Assembly: GCA_021234155.1 (NCBI GenBank)
Contig: JAJEKV010000036.1
Coordinates: 5,340,209-5,404,208 of the forward strand
Source of the DNA: Isoetes taiwanensis
Lineage: Eukaryota > Streptophyta > Lycopodiopsida > Isoetales > Isoetaceae
Length of the DNA: 64,000 bases
Direction of reading: 5' to 3'
Numbering within the stretch: position 1 is the first letter of the stretch; every line of letters starts with the position of its first letter. Shown one piece after another: positions 21,586 to 33,162 of this stretch. A model generated the notes under the pieces. It saw only the letters and a list, made by a program, of their open reading frames with translations, was not told where the DNA came from and made no database searches. The position numbers and the translations under genes are program-made.

Positions 21586-22350
21586 ATGATCTCTCTTTTT
21601 TATCTCAAGCCATGTAAAGAAGCCTCCCCCTTCCTGAAAGGTCTTATTTCGGCTTGGAATGCCATAAAGAAACTATTCACGCTTGATATCAGCAAATTTA
21701 AAGCAGGGACCTCCCCTCCATGGTGGGTACCAGTGGAATTGCACAATAAACAAGGCCCATTAGGTATAGTGGCTGATGCGAGGATTGTGAAGAGATGGAA
21801 AAACTGTGGTATACATTCTTGTTCTCAGTGGTATATGGGAGAGCACCTGGCCAGTTGGGAAGCATTTCAAGCCTGTTTTGGTTTAAAGGAGGCAGACAAG
21901 ATAATTTGGGAATGCGTGGCTTCCGTACTCCCAAACACAATAAATAGAGGAGATCAAAGTCCATGGGTCGTACATCCTTCGATACAGCCAAACAAGTTTG
22001 TGAAGTCATGCTACAGTAGTTTGAAGACTAAGGGATTTCTTCCAGTATCTCCCAAGTGGGAGCTAGTGATCACGGAGGACATCCTTAAAAACATCTGGAG
22101 AAACGCTTGGCTGAAATTCCTCCCTCCACAAATCAACGCCTTTCTTTGGCAAGTGATCCACAGGGTCCCAAGGGTCAATCATCTAGTCTCCAAATGGGAC
22201 AATAACGTGAGCCCACTTTGCCCTATGTGTGAAGAGGAAGAGGAATCCATAGAACATTGTCTGGTGGAATGTGGGATGCTGCATGAAGTATGGGCCTGGA
22301 GTCTGGATAGGTTCGAATACCCCTTAGGAGCCAAAGAATTATCTATCTAA
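21586..22350 (+). pseudogene. LINE copy 1 C-terminal region with zf-RVT motif
   Basis: The 254-codon frame ends with PPQINAFLWQVIHRVPRVNH followed by SPLCPMCEEEEESIEHCLVE, the zinc-binding zf-RVT module of plant LINEs (CPMC...EHCLVEC). It is the best preserved piece of this copy. After about 22350 the homologous tail of copy 2 (VIWKRRNQVIF and the poly(A)) is absent and purine-only DNA begins. Confidence 0.75.
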
Positions 22351-23670
22351 TCTCTGAAGAGGAAAGGGGAAAGGAAAAGGGAGGAGAAAAGGGAAAAATG
22401 AAAGGAAAAAAGGCATGAGTAAAAGAGAAAGAAGGAAAAGGGAAAAGGAAAGGGAAAAGAGCACGAAAAAAGGAAAGGAAAAGAAAGGAGAAAAGCACAC
22501 TACGAAAAGGAGTAGAGGTAAAGGGTGAGGACACGAGTAAAAAGGAAGGGAAAAAAAGGGATGAGGAAAAGGGTAGAGAGAAGGCAAGGGAAAAGGAAAA
22601 GGGAAAGGGAAAGGGAAAGGGAATGGGGAGGAGGGGGGAGCGAAAAGGGACATTGGGAAAGGGGAAGAGGAAAAAGGTGGGGAAAAGATAAGATAAGATA
22701 AGATAAGAAAAAATGAAAAAAAAAAAAAAAAAAAAAAAGACACGAAAAAAGGGGAAGAGAAAAAGGGAGGGAAAAAGGGAAAGGGAAAAGAAGAAGGGAG
22801 GGGGAAGCGGGGATTGGGAGGAAAAAGGGTATAGAGAAAACTGAAAGAGGGAATGGGGAAAAGAGAAGGGAAAAAAAGGAAGAGGAAAAGTGTGCGGAAA
22901 GGGGAAAAAGGAAGGTACGTAAAAAAAAGGAAGGGAAAAGAACAAAGGAGGAAGAAAGGGAAGGAAAAAAGGTAAAAAAATAAAGGGAAGGAAAAAAGGG
23001 CCACTGGAAAAAAGGAGAAGAAAAAAAAGGTGGGGAAAAGGGATATGGAAAAAGGGAAAGAGAAAAGAAAAAGGAAAAGGGAGGGGGAGAGAGGGGAATG
23101 GAAGGGAAAAAGTGGAAGAGAGAAAGGGCTGGGAAAGGAGGAAAGGGGAAGGAAAAAGGGCCATCGGAAAATGAAAGAGGAAGGGGAAAGGGAAAGGAAA
23201 GCGAAGCGAAGGGGAGGGGAGGAGAAGGGAGGGAAGAAAAGGAAAAGGAAAAAAAGGGTAAAAGAAAAAGAGGTAGGGAAACTAAAGGAGAAAAAAGGGA
23301 ATGCGAGAAAAATAAGGGTAAAATAGGAATGAAAGGGGAGAGGAACAAAAAGGAAAGGAAAAAAAGAAAAAGGGAAGAGCAAGGAGTAGAAAAATAAAAA
23401 AGGAAGAAAAAAAAGGAAAAACGGGTGGAGAAAGGGTGAAAGAGGAAAAAGAAAAGGTCATACATAAATGGGAGAAAAGGGAATGTGAACTTACAAAAAT
23501 AAAAACATTGAAAAAAAAAAAAAAAAAAAAAAAGGAGATGGTAGAAATAGAATAGTGAAAAAAAGAAAAAGGGTAAATGGTGGAAAAGGGGAAAGGAAAA
23601 AATTAAAAAAATAAAAATAAAAGAATGGAAAGGCAAAAGGAAAAGGAAAAAAAGGAAGGAAAACTGAAAA
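22351..23670 (+). repeat. 1.3 kb polypurine tract
   Basis: The plus strand is almost only A and G, in irregular AAAAGGGAAAGG-type words with long A runs (22717-22738, 23512-23533) and an AGATAAGATAAG stretch near 22688. Cytosine and thymine are rare. It starts exactly where LINE copy 1 ends. Reading frames here, such as the long Phe/Ser/Pro frames on the minus strand, are artefacts of composition. Confidence 0.93.
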
Positions 23671-24779
23671 TGTGATCAAATTCTCTTAATTGTGTGATTT
23701 TGGCAAGAATCTGGAAAGGGCATCCAAAGTCTGGCTTTTTGCATGACCCTGCCCGTCGCTTTTCCTTCATTCAACGATTTGAGGTTATCTAACAATTTCG
23801 TTGTGTTAAAATATTTTTATCTTTCAATGGTTTTTCATCAACCATTTCCATAACCTTTAAGTTCGAGTTGACTAACTCTGATTCAAACTTTTATTATCTG
23901 GTCTTGGATCAGATTCAAAGCCGTCTTCTCTCGTTCGCCTCCCTGACTAGGCTTTTTCCTTTTTTCTATACAAACTTTGTCACATAATTTAAGCTTAGGG
24001 TTCTCATTCAGCCATGGTTGCAGCCCCTGCATATTGGCAAAAATCCAGAAGAAAATACCTCAAGACCTGCTCACATTTTAATGGTCAAGGAAGCTTTTTC
24101 GCCCAAGTGGGTATAGCATATATGACAACCTTTTTTTTATGCCTTAGATCACTCCTAGACGTTCTGACTATACTCGTTTTGTATCTCAAGCCAATGCTCT
24201 AAGCATTTTGTCTATTAGGGTTTTTGTGAATTCATTCTTCATATATGTTTTTCACACCATTGCTTACTTAGCCCAAAAAGATCTTTATAAGGCAGTAAAT
24301 TGTTTCGGCAATTAGGTAGGTACTCTGCCATGCCATTGGAAAAGGTGTATCAAATTTGAATGACTAAATTATTTTGGCAATTTGGTGTGTACCACGCCAT
24401 GCCGTTAAAAGTTTGCATTTTTTTCGTGCCATTCATCAAAGTCGCATTTTTCTTGCTATCCATATATTCAATTGGTCTATGGTTCTGTTGATTATTGAAA
24501 CGCTATTTTAGGATAAAATTTGAGGATGATAGATTAAATATGGATAGTGACCAACCACGTGGATATACCCACAAATATTCCTTTGTATACGATTGGTCTA
24601 CTTTCAAATATGTGACTACATCCCCATCAATTACAATGGCTTGAGAGACCATGCTCGAACAAAATCCATGTCTGCAACCCTCGACTATCCTATGGGCATG
24701 AATCATAAGGCAACAACACGAGTTGAAGTTCCTTATTCAAATTCATATGCACACAAATTCGACATATATAAGTCAATAT
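23671..24779. other. non-coding spacer before LINE copy 2
   Basis: No gene is supported. It is AT-rich with scattered imperfect direct repeats (for example GGCAATTAGGTAGGTACTCTGC near 24308 and a similar word near 24375). The last part may be the 5' untranslated region of the LINE that follows. Confidence 0.4.
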
Positions 24780-24797
24780 ATAGGAATGTTCTCACGG

Positions 24798-26634
24798 GCA
24801 ATTTTCGCACAGGCGGAGGAATGGGCAGCCCCTACTGCCGCTCCGCTCGCTGCTGCAGAGACAGATTCTGATCAAGGGGGCCCATGTAATGCCCCCACAA
24901 ATCGTCCAACACTGTCACAACTGTGATGAAGGTCTCTGTTGCAAAAGCCCCAATTTTCGGAGAAGGATTGGGCAGCCAAAAGATGTTTTTCCAGAACCCC
25001 ATTCTTGAAACAGGGACAAATTTGGCTGATGGAGGCCCTAAGGATGACTCTACAAATGGAATCGCTATCAAAGGTGAGCTGCAGGCAAGGAAGAGTGCCA
25101 AGGATAGTGCTGTGTTTATTGATGCCGAGATGGAAAGGAATAACAATGGAAGAAAAGGAAGTGGAGTTTTTGTTCTGGTTTGTGATAGTGGACAAAGTGC
25201 TCTCAAAGCTTCTGAGGCAGTGGGCCCATCTACGGCAAACAGGGCTGCTCCAGGACAATCTGCATGGAAGTCCAATGATTCAGTGAAGCGAATGTCTCAG
25301 CAGTGTTTTAATGAGCGGATTCAAAAAGACCTGGCTCCCAAACAAAGTAATAGGGTGGCAGAAGCCCTGGATTTTGTACGGAGGGGTAATAAAGCGGATC
25401 TGGTAGAGCACTTGAGTAGCGATGCCTGAGGTAAGTCAATTGCTAACAACATCTCTATTGAGAACTGCTTGGCAAATAAGGTGGTGGTGGAGGTCGATCA
25501 TTCAGAGCATTGTTGATATCTTTCAAACCTTGTTGCCTACTCAGTAGTGGCGTATCGGACAGGTGAGTTTTTTGACCTGAGAAAGATTTCTAGTTGGTTG
25601 GGGGCCCTTCTTAGGCGTAATCGCATTCATCCTTATGAGTCCATCAAGGCACTGGGGAAGGGCTTCTTTTTGATCATGTTCAAGAATGAGGAAGATGTTG
25701 AAAAATTGGTTATGCGTGGTGTGGATACCATAGGTGGTACTCCCATTCTCTTCCAAAATTATTATCCTGGTTTCTCCATCAATCTACCTCTTAAAGCTAA
25801 GCTTCCATGCTGGTTCCAGCTTGAAGACTTGCCTCCGGACCTTCTTATTCCCAAGTTTATGATTTCTGTTGCTAAAGCTTTGGGCATCTACATCGCTCAC
25901 TCTATTACTAAAGGTGCACAAATTTGTGTGGGACTCCCCATGGATAAGCAGTTGCCAGAGGATGTTGTAATTAAGAGCGGAGAGTTTTACTCATGCTGCA
26001 AACTTCAGTTGCTAAATGCCGCTGACCTTCGTCATTGGTACCCCTCTGTCAAAATTCCCATGTCACCCATTGGCATGGACCCTCTGAAGCAACCCTACTC
26101 CACCTCAGTTTGCTCCCTCCTTTGCAACACCTGTTCCTTCACCATTATCCCAGAGTATCCCCATCCCACCTCCATTATCCCATAATGTCCCAAAGTCGCA
26201 TACTTCCCATCCACCTGCTGTGACCCCTGTATTTGCTCCCCTTGACTCTCTTGTTACTCCAGTTCAAGCTACATCTCCTCCTATCCCATCTCAGCAGTTC
26301 ACCTCTGATCTGAACCCGAACCAATGGACCATGGTGACCACAAAAAGAAACAAACGTGCACAATGAAATAGGTGATGACATGCCTGGTATATATGTGACT
26401 GAAGAGGTATCAGGTTCTATAGATGAGGGATCAATGGATGAGAACCCGGAAATGGTCCATGGTGTTTCCCATGGGGACACGGATGTAAACATGGATGTTG
26501 TTGAAAGCATGGATGTTGCAGTAGACTCTAAATCCATGGTACTTTATGACCCATCAGTACCCACTTGTGATGTGAGCAAATATCCTAAACGTAGGAAGAA
26601 AAGGAGCATTGTACAGTCACAGCCTATAGGATGA
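24798..26634 (+). pseudogene. LINE copy 2 ORF1 (DUF4283 protein), broken
   Basis: Segments in changing frames are an alanine-rich start (24798-24926), 24923-25429, 25547-26185 and 26356-26634. The third holds the DUF4283 region: GEFFDLRKISSWLGALLRRN, GKGFFLIMFKNEEDVEKLVM and LPCWFQLEDLPPDLLI. A proline-rich stretch follows, then an acidic, methionine-rich tail ending PKRRKKRSIVQSQPIG. The final stop overlaps the ORF2 start as ATGA (26631-26634). ORF1 proteins of this type coat the RNA. Breaks at 25430-25545 and about 26190-26350 make it non-functional. Confidence 0.78.
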
Positions 26635-29600
26635 ATATTCTCAGCTGGAACGTTAGAGGGTTGAAGTCCTCCCCTACAAAGAGGGCTAGAGTAGCAGCGC
26701 AGGTTCGTAGGATCCATCCACAGATTCTATGTCTTCAAGAACATAAGTGTATTCCAGGCGAAGTAACCGGACTGTTGAATATTATGGGTCAGCAGCATGT
26801 GGGTTTGCTGAGTGTGTCAGGACGCCCTCGTGCAGGTTCTTTTATCTCTTGGTCTTTAGATGTCAGTGTTACTTTCACGTGCAAAGATAATGGGGTAGGT
26901 GGACTGCTATTAAGTGGATCCAAGACGGGTTTGAGTGGGGCATTGTAAATGTCTATGCTCCTAACTGCCCTCGCAAACGTGCATCCTTATGGGCGTCCAT
27001 ACGAAATAAAATGAAAAAATGGGGGGAACAGGTTGCTTGGTTGTTGTTAGGAGACTTTAATATGGTGGAAATGCCTGATGATCGTCTGGGACAAGGCAAG
27101 ACAGTTTCTGGTTTTGAGAAGAAGCAGTGGACCAGTTGCTGATGGAGCACGGTTTCTTAGAGATGGCAAGTGATGCAGGCTTCACATGGTGCAATGGTGC
27201 GCAGGGGATAGCACGTGCAACGGCAAGGCATGATAGGTGCTATGCAAATATGTTTGCTCAACAGCGTCAACCAGGGTTGTATCGCAACAATTGCCTCTTG
27301 CAAACAGTGTCTGATCATAACCCTCAGATTATCCGGACTCAGGAGATACCAGCATGTTCTGCTAGCAGGTCTGTGTTCAAGCTCAATTAAAGATCGAGAC
27401 TTTCTTCGCGGCTGTCAGGCGGCATGGCTTTCCTCACCTTCCTCTCATAGTGCTATGAGAACTTTGATTTCAGCCCTTGCATCTGTTAAAGCTTTTGCAA
27501 AACAATGGGGTCGAGAACAGGTTACTCATGAAAGAGCGTTAATTTCACAGAAGTATGCTGAATTGGAACAGATTAGGATCTCTGGTAGCATGCACGCACA
27601 AGAGGCTCAGCTTGTCTGGGAAATTCAGGATCTTGAAGCTGTTAGCATGACACAAGACAAGGTCAAATCTGGCTTGGCTTGGTTGAAAGAAGGCGATAGG
27701 TGTTCCAAAATGTTCTTTCGAGCTACTCGTTTGAAACGTCAAAGATCAGCTCTATCCTCTATTCAATTATCTGATGGTCAGTGCGTGACTGATTCAAACC
27801 AGCTTAAAACTTTTCTATCAGAACACTTTGTTCACTTTTTTCAAGAAAAGACTCTACCTTTCCAGGAGGAAGCGAAGATCATCGTTCTTTCCAAGCTCCA
27901 ACCTATTATCTCTCCAACGCAGCAACAAGAGATGGAGCTTCCTCTCACCCTTGACAATCTTCAATCTGCTATAGAAATGATGGCTAACGACAAATGTCCA
28001 GGTATGGATGGTATTCCAGTTGAGTTTTTCAAGGCTTCATGGGAATGGTCATCAACTCTAGTCTGGCAAGCATATCAGGAGCTCTTACAGTCCCACCAAT
28101 TGGATAAAATTTTGAACACTGGCTTAATTGCCCTCATCCCTAAGGTTAAGGAGCCTCGGAATATCTCTGAGTGGAGGCATTGCCAGTAGTTTACAAGATT
28201 ATTGCTAAAGCTTATGCTGAGAAACTCAAAGGTATTCTTGGCACTTCAATCGAGAGGAGCAAACAAAGCTTCCTACCGGCGGGCACATACCTAACAATGT
28301 TGCAAACAAATGATGAGGGAATGTATTGGGCACGTGCCTCCAAGCAACAGTCGCATATCTGAAACCGATTTTGCCAAAGCATATGACAAAGTTTATGGGA
28401 TTTTCTTTTTGAGGATCATGCCTAGTTTGGGTTTTGGACCATCCTTTTGCTCTCTTGTGTGGAAGCTCCCGTGTTCCTCGCCAAAGGCGGTCCCTGTTCG
28501 GGGTGAGCCTTCATGGATATTTTCGTGAGTAGGGGCATTAGGGGGCTGCCCCCAGCTCCATTCCTATTTACCATTGTGGCTGAAGATTTATCTCCCTTTC
28601 TTCGCCGTGCTTTAGATGATGACCTCATTGAGGGTTTGCAGTTGGCAGATGGTTCTCAAGTTATTTGTAATCAGTTCGCCGATGACACATTTCTCTTACT
28701 AAGGGCTAACGAGGACAACCTTGATAAAGCTAAGCAGCTCTTGGATATCTTCTCTCTGGCTTCAAGGTGCTTGCTCAATTGGCAAAAATGTAGTGCAATC
28801 TGGGCTCTAGATACTCCTCCCCCCAATTGCTTGTACTGCTACCCATGGCAAGTCATACCAGCTGGGGAGGTGACTAGATTACTTGGAATCCCTTTTGGTA
28901 TGGACGTTTCTCTTGCCCAGGCATGGGATCAAGTCTTATTGGGTCTTCAGAGGCACCTCCTATGGTGGCGAGGAGCTTCTTTGTCAATGGCAGGCAGGAT
29001 ACAGGTGGCTAAGTCAGTGCTCTGCAGTACTCATATTTATGTGGTCTCCGCGCTTCTTGCACCCGCCAGTAAGTTCAAGGAGATGTCTGCACTTGTGCAT
29101 AATTTCATATGGGGCGGTAATGAGTTGGGGGCGGTAGTCAAAGTTGCATGGAGTAAGTGTGTTCGCCCTAAGAACCATGGCGGCTTGGGGATGCTTGATC
29201 TAGCTCTGCATGGCAAGTTGCTGGCTTCTAAGCTTATTTGGCAAGTTATTTGCAATGATCATCAGTCTTCAGGCACACGTCTTATTGCTCAGTCTCTGCA
29301 GCACTCATGAGCTCTTGGCAAACTAGGTATTGAACCCCCTTTGCCTTGGGCTTTATTGTATCCCCTTGCTCCCACTCCTCATGCCTCTCCATTATTGAAG
29401 GGATTGCATAAAGCTTGGGATGCAGTTAGGTCTCTCATCTCCCTCCATCCTGCCAATTGGTCCCAGACCTCTTCTCCTTTCTTGTGGGTTCCCATGCCTC
29501 ATCTCCCCATAGCTGCTACTATGCATCCTGCTACCCAACAGATGGAGGGCTGCTGGAGTCATTTCTTTGGAGGCATGGTCTGAGAATGGTCGTCTCCTTT

Positions 29601-30313
29601 CATGGGATGATTTCAGTCGCAAGTTTGGCATGCGTTGATGCGACTTCTCTGTCTGGGAAGCGATTGCAGATAACATTCCTCTGGTTCCCAATTTTGCTAC
29701 GGAGAAGGTTTGGTGCTTACCCCCTGCAGTTTGTTTCGGCAAAAGCTTTGTCAAGAGCAGCTATGCATATCTGACAGCTTCCAGGCCCCAGCAACCTTCT
29801 TCCCACTGGCAACTTAGGGTGGAAGAGGATCAATATGTGAAGGTTTGGAGCTCCATTTGGTGTAAGAGTATCCCTCCCAAGCAGTCAGTTCTTCTCTGGC
29901 AGATTGCGCATCGCGCACTTAGGACGAATACTAAAGTTCACTCATTCAAGCCGACAATAAGCCCACTCTGCCGGGTTTGTAACTGTGCTTCGGAAACCAT
30001 TGAGCATTGCTTCTATCTTTGTGCTGACATTCAATGTATTTGGGCATGGACACGGTCATGTTTTCGGCATCGCCTTAGCAGCCAACAAGTATTATTGGGT
30101 CTTCTTCCAACTAATTGGCCTCGTGTTAAGAAGCTCGCCTTCAATATTTGTAGAGCTATCATTTGTTGGGTAATCTGGAAGAGAAGGAACCAGGTCATCT
30201 TTCGTGGGAAGTTCTCTACTGCTCAGTCTTTGCTCCAAGAAGTCAAGTCTAGGTTATATAATCAATTTCAAGTTTCTAACTTACCAGATGAGGAGAAGGA
30301 TTACATAATATAA
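26631..30313 (+). pseudogene. LINE copy 2 ORF2: endonuclease, RT, zf-RVT, frameshifted
   Basis: It begins MNILSWNVRGLKSSPTKRAR with the catalytic LQEHK word at about 26733-26747. After a shift near 26930 come LLGDFNMVEMPDD (about 27042-27080), TWCNGAQGIARATARHDRCY and SDHNPQ. The RT has LAWLKEGDRCSKMFFRATRL, DKCPGMDGIPVEFFKASWEW, ETDFAKAYDKVYG and the catalytic FADDTFLL (28678-28701). The thumb SMAGRIQVAKSVLCSTHIYV and the zinc module PLCRVCNCASETIEHCFYLC (about 29960-30020) follow. Shifts near 26930, 27145, 27390, 28185, 28360 and 28530, and gaps near 29300-29820, disable it. Confidence 0.88.
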
Positions 30314-30412
30314 ATTCTTAACGTCCCTCAAAAAAAAAAAAAAATCCTTCCATACAGATGCATCTACAAAAAGGTGTTTTTGGGCTTTAGAGATCACTAC
30401 TTAGATCTAAAG

Positions 30413-30929
30413 ATGAAGGCTTTACTAATAAATGTATTGGTATTGATTCTCTTACAATCTGCAAAGGCATATGGCCAACTCCAAATGAAGACATCTAGCA
30501 TGGTGTTCTATATCCATACCAAGCTTTCAATACCCAATGAGACCGCCCGAGTGGTGGCTAGCACAGATGGGGACTATGTTACCACTACCAAGTGGGGAAC
30601 AATTGCAGTAGGTGACATACTGCATACTGCAGAGCAATCTAACACTTCCAAAGCAATACGAAGGCTCAAGTCCATGGTTACTTGTGTACACTGATTTTCC
30701 ACATGCTCAAGAAATTCTGACCGCCGTGATTGAAACTGAGCAGTACAATGGTACATTTTCTATACGAGGCCGCGACATTTCCTATGGTTCTAAGCTTGCA
30801 ATTGTAGGCGGGACTGGGGACTTTAGGGGATTGAAAGGTTGGGCCAATTTCACTCATGTTGAAATTAATTCACCAGATTCTGTAACATTTGTTAACGCTA
30901 CTCTTGTATACCCATTATATGTTTTCTAG
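30413..30929 (+). pseudogene. dirigent protein gene with one frameshift
   Basis: The first ATG of the conserved part, at 30413, starts a signal peptide (MKALLINVLVLILLQSAKAY), so the product would be secreted. The dirigent fold follows: MVFYIHTKLSIPNETARVVA and GTIAVGDILHTAEQSN, then after a shift SPWLLVYTDFPHAQ, EQYNGTFSIRGRD, LAIVGGTGDFRGLKGWANF and FVNATLVYPLYVF. Dirigent proteins steer phenoxy-radical coupling in lignan formation, the radicals being made by laccases or peroxidases. The coding phase changes near 30665, giving an early stop. Total length about 172 codons fits the family, so a single indel (real or an assembly error) is the only visible defect. No intron was needed. Confidence 0.82.
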
Positions 30930-31857
30930 TTCATTTCAAAAGCATCGTCTCATCATACACATTGATGATGATGCTATTTACTAGTTTAAGGGAACTATAG
31001 ATATATTCCTCTACCATCTAAACCCGCAAAATAAGCATGCTTTATATGTCACTCACACCAGTAAAAAATATCCTTAAATCCATTAGAGGATGAAGGCAAT
31101 AAAAGTTGTTGAGAAAATATTCTCAAAAGCCTTATTTTGTTCAGAAATGGCCTCTAAATTGGAAGTGATGATCCATAAATTATATTCCAAATAGATATTT
31201 CAATGGTAAGTGCATGTACTCAAGGTGTTTATGCATATATTATCTCATGTGAACAAAACAAGCTACAGGGTTCTTTGAGATGAGGCAGTAATTAAAAGTT
31301 TGATGAATCATCTGTTAATAGCTAAATTGTCAAGTGCTTATATCACAGGTGCTTTTCATTCACAGTTGCTTATATCACAGAGAAATTAGGTTCAGATGGT
31401 GAAGCCAGAGGTTCGTGTTTTGCAAGCGCCATAACTTTTTCCAAGTAGCTCGGATGGACGAGATTTTTGCTCCAATATGTCGGTCATGGTCCAATTACCC
31501 TAGGGACATCGTTATCCGGCATTAAACTAGCATAGAAAGGGGTCAAAACCCTACTTGGGCGCCGCTCTAGTCGGTAGCTCTCAATTTTAATTGGAGTCAT
31601 TATAATCATCCTGGCGCCGAGCATATAAAAGCAGCGTATTCCGCGCCATTTGTATAAAAATTTTATTAAAAAAAAAAAAAGATTCAAAAAAAAATTTTGA
31701 ATCTTTAATTAAAAAGTGACGGTTATATTTTTTTTTTTTATTCTTCTTCTGCCGAGCGCCTCACCTTGTCCGTCCGCGTAGCCGCTGGAGTTGAAGCTCT
31801 AAGCGCCTTGCCTCTACTAGTGCCCTACGCCACCATTATCCACTAGCGCCTCCTTTC
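30930..31857. other. spacer, possibly LTR or promoter of the next locus
   Basis: Bases 30930-31370 are AT-rich with nothing recognised. Bases 31400-31660 have the composition of a plant LTR, with GCCATAACTTTTTCCAAGTA and a CATATAAAAGC word near 31621 that could be a TATA box. An A-rich stretch at 31667-31730 contains the palindrome GATTCAAAA...TTTTGAATC. No second copy of a repeat was found to prove an LTR. Confidence 0.4.
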
Positions 31858-33162
31858 ATGCCTCTCTTTCACCTAGCGCCCATGAATATGGCACGCACTA
31901 AAGGTACCCTAAGTCCCAGCAACTTTAGTGTGCTCCAAATATTTGCCCAACTCGGAGAGCACTTTGCTACTGACTCGAATCAAGTCGAGCTACTTTTGAC
32001 TGAGCTAGTGCAATGCTTCATCGCCGGACATAGGATTCCCTACCCCATCTTCCACCTCTCTGAGCGCTTTTTGATAAAGCTTAACCTTCTTCAACAGCCT
32101 TACACTGTGGTCAAACAACCTGACCAAGTTATGATACTAGTTAAGTTTTATCCGCCCTCGTGCGTGGAGGTCCCTGAGGAGGAAGCCATCCGGAGGGAGG
32201 CCGCCAGAATCAGGGAGCAAGCACGCGTGGATGATACACGCGAGATGGGGAGACCCAAAAGCTCGGGGGCTTGAGTATATTTACCTGGGTGATGGGAGAT
32301 CTATTATAAACGGCAACCCCTTTGAGCTTTCCCCTTACAAATATGATGAGGCCACTTAGAGTTTCAAATGGGGTGAGGTCCCATCCCACCTTACTATAGA
32401 TTACTTGAAAATGATTCAGTTGGACATGCAAGCCCGGCCGAACCGCTATCGTGTCGAACTACTTCGAAGAATCACGGCCCGCCGCTTCGTCCAAGTGGAG
32501 GAGAGCATAACTGCCGCCCGGCCACTCGAGAAGAGGCCGAGAGGGCCGAGCAATAACGGCAAGCGGAGGAGCTTGCCAAGCAGAACCAGTATCAGCAGTA
32601 GTAGCAGCCAAATACAGAGCAAGAGACCCAGCGTGGCCCTGACCAGACAAAAAAGCCTACCGATAAGAGACGGCGAAAGTCCACCGCCCATAAGTCCGGG
32701 AGCGCATACAAGGAAAAGCTCAAGGCTGTTGGGAGTATAGGGAAGGCCACGAGTTCTGGCTGCCGGCAAGACCATGTGGATGCAGCCCAGCCTCTTCCAG
32801 TGTCAGGAGGCAAGACCTTGCCCAAGAAGCCGACACAGACTCAGCGGGCAGTGGCTCCAAGAAAACCCCATCGGTTTAAATCGGACACCGTGGCCCTAAG
32901 AGAAATCCATAAGTATCAAAAGACTACAGAGTTACTGTTATGGAAGCTCTCCTTTCAGCGTTTGGTCCGTGAAATAGCCCAGGAATTCAAGACGGACCTG
33001 CGGTTCCAAACCTTTGCCATACTTGCACTACAGGAAGCTGCTAAGGCTTACCTGATAGCCCTTTTTGGGGATGCTAACCTTTGCGCCATCCATGCAAAAA
33101 GGGTTACTATCATGACGAAAGATTTGGCTCTCGCCCGAAGAATTCGGAGAGATCACAACTAG
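31858..33162 (+). pseudogene. histone H3 core fused to a long N-terminal extension
   Basis: The last 99 codons (from 32863) match the histone H3 fold at roughly three residues in four: [65 protein letters not shown] and [10 protein letters not shown]. Before it lies a lysine/arginine-rich tail, open since 32605. Further upstream the same frame has TAG pairs at 32599-32604 and TAA at 32554, each replacing a glutamine-like codon. The frame 31858-32274 includes MARTKGTLSPSNF from 31888 and a helical, charged region; a shifted frame (32276-32740) continues it through a TAG at 32357. Loop 1 is that of canonical H3, not CENH3. It may be a retroelement gag-like ORF that captured H3, or a decayed long H3 variant. 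Confidence 0.7.

Larger units (their letters stand above)
16440..22350 (+). mobile_element. decayed L1-like LINE (copy 1)
   Basis: An ORF1 remnant, an endonuclease, a reverse transcriptase and a zf-RVT C-terminus follow in order, in the layout of the better preserved copy at 24.8-30.3 kb. It has many frameshifts, an internal deletion in the endonuclease, and ends abruptly where a polypurine tract starts. The sequence present after the zf-RVT part in the other copy is missing. Confidence 0.85.
24780..30344 (+). mobile_element. L1-like LINE (copy 2), with poly(A) end
   Basis: This is the best preserved LINE. ORF1 with a DUF4283 region is followed by ORF2 with endonuclease, RT and zf-RVT, and the element ends in an A15 run at about 30330-30344. 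Frameshifts still break both ORFs. The 5' border is uncertain and no target duplication was recognised around the poly(A). It ends about 70 bases upstream of the dirigent-gene start codon. Confidence 0.88.

Noticed and set aside
22339-23679. Long open frames on the minus strand rich in Phe, Ser, Pro and Leu
   Set aside because: They are the translation of the polypurine tract; lack of T on the plus strand removes stop codons. No domain and no codon signal.
31612-31625. TGGCGCCGAGC as a retrotransposon primer binding site
   Set aside because: It is followed by a TATA-like word rather than a gag leader, and no LTR border could be fixed next to it.
32863-33162. Centromeric H3 (CENH3)
   Set aside because: The loop 1 region reads [10 protein letters not shown] as in canonical H3; CENH3 has a longer, different loop 1.
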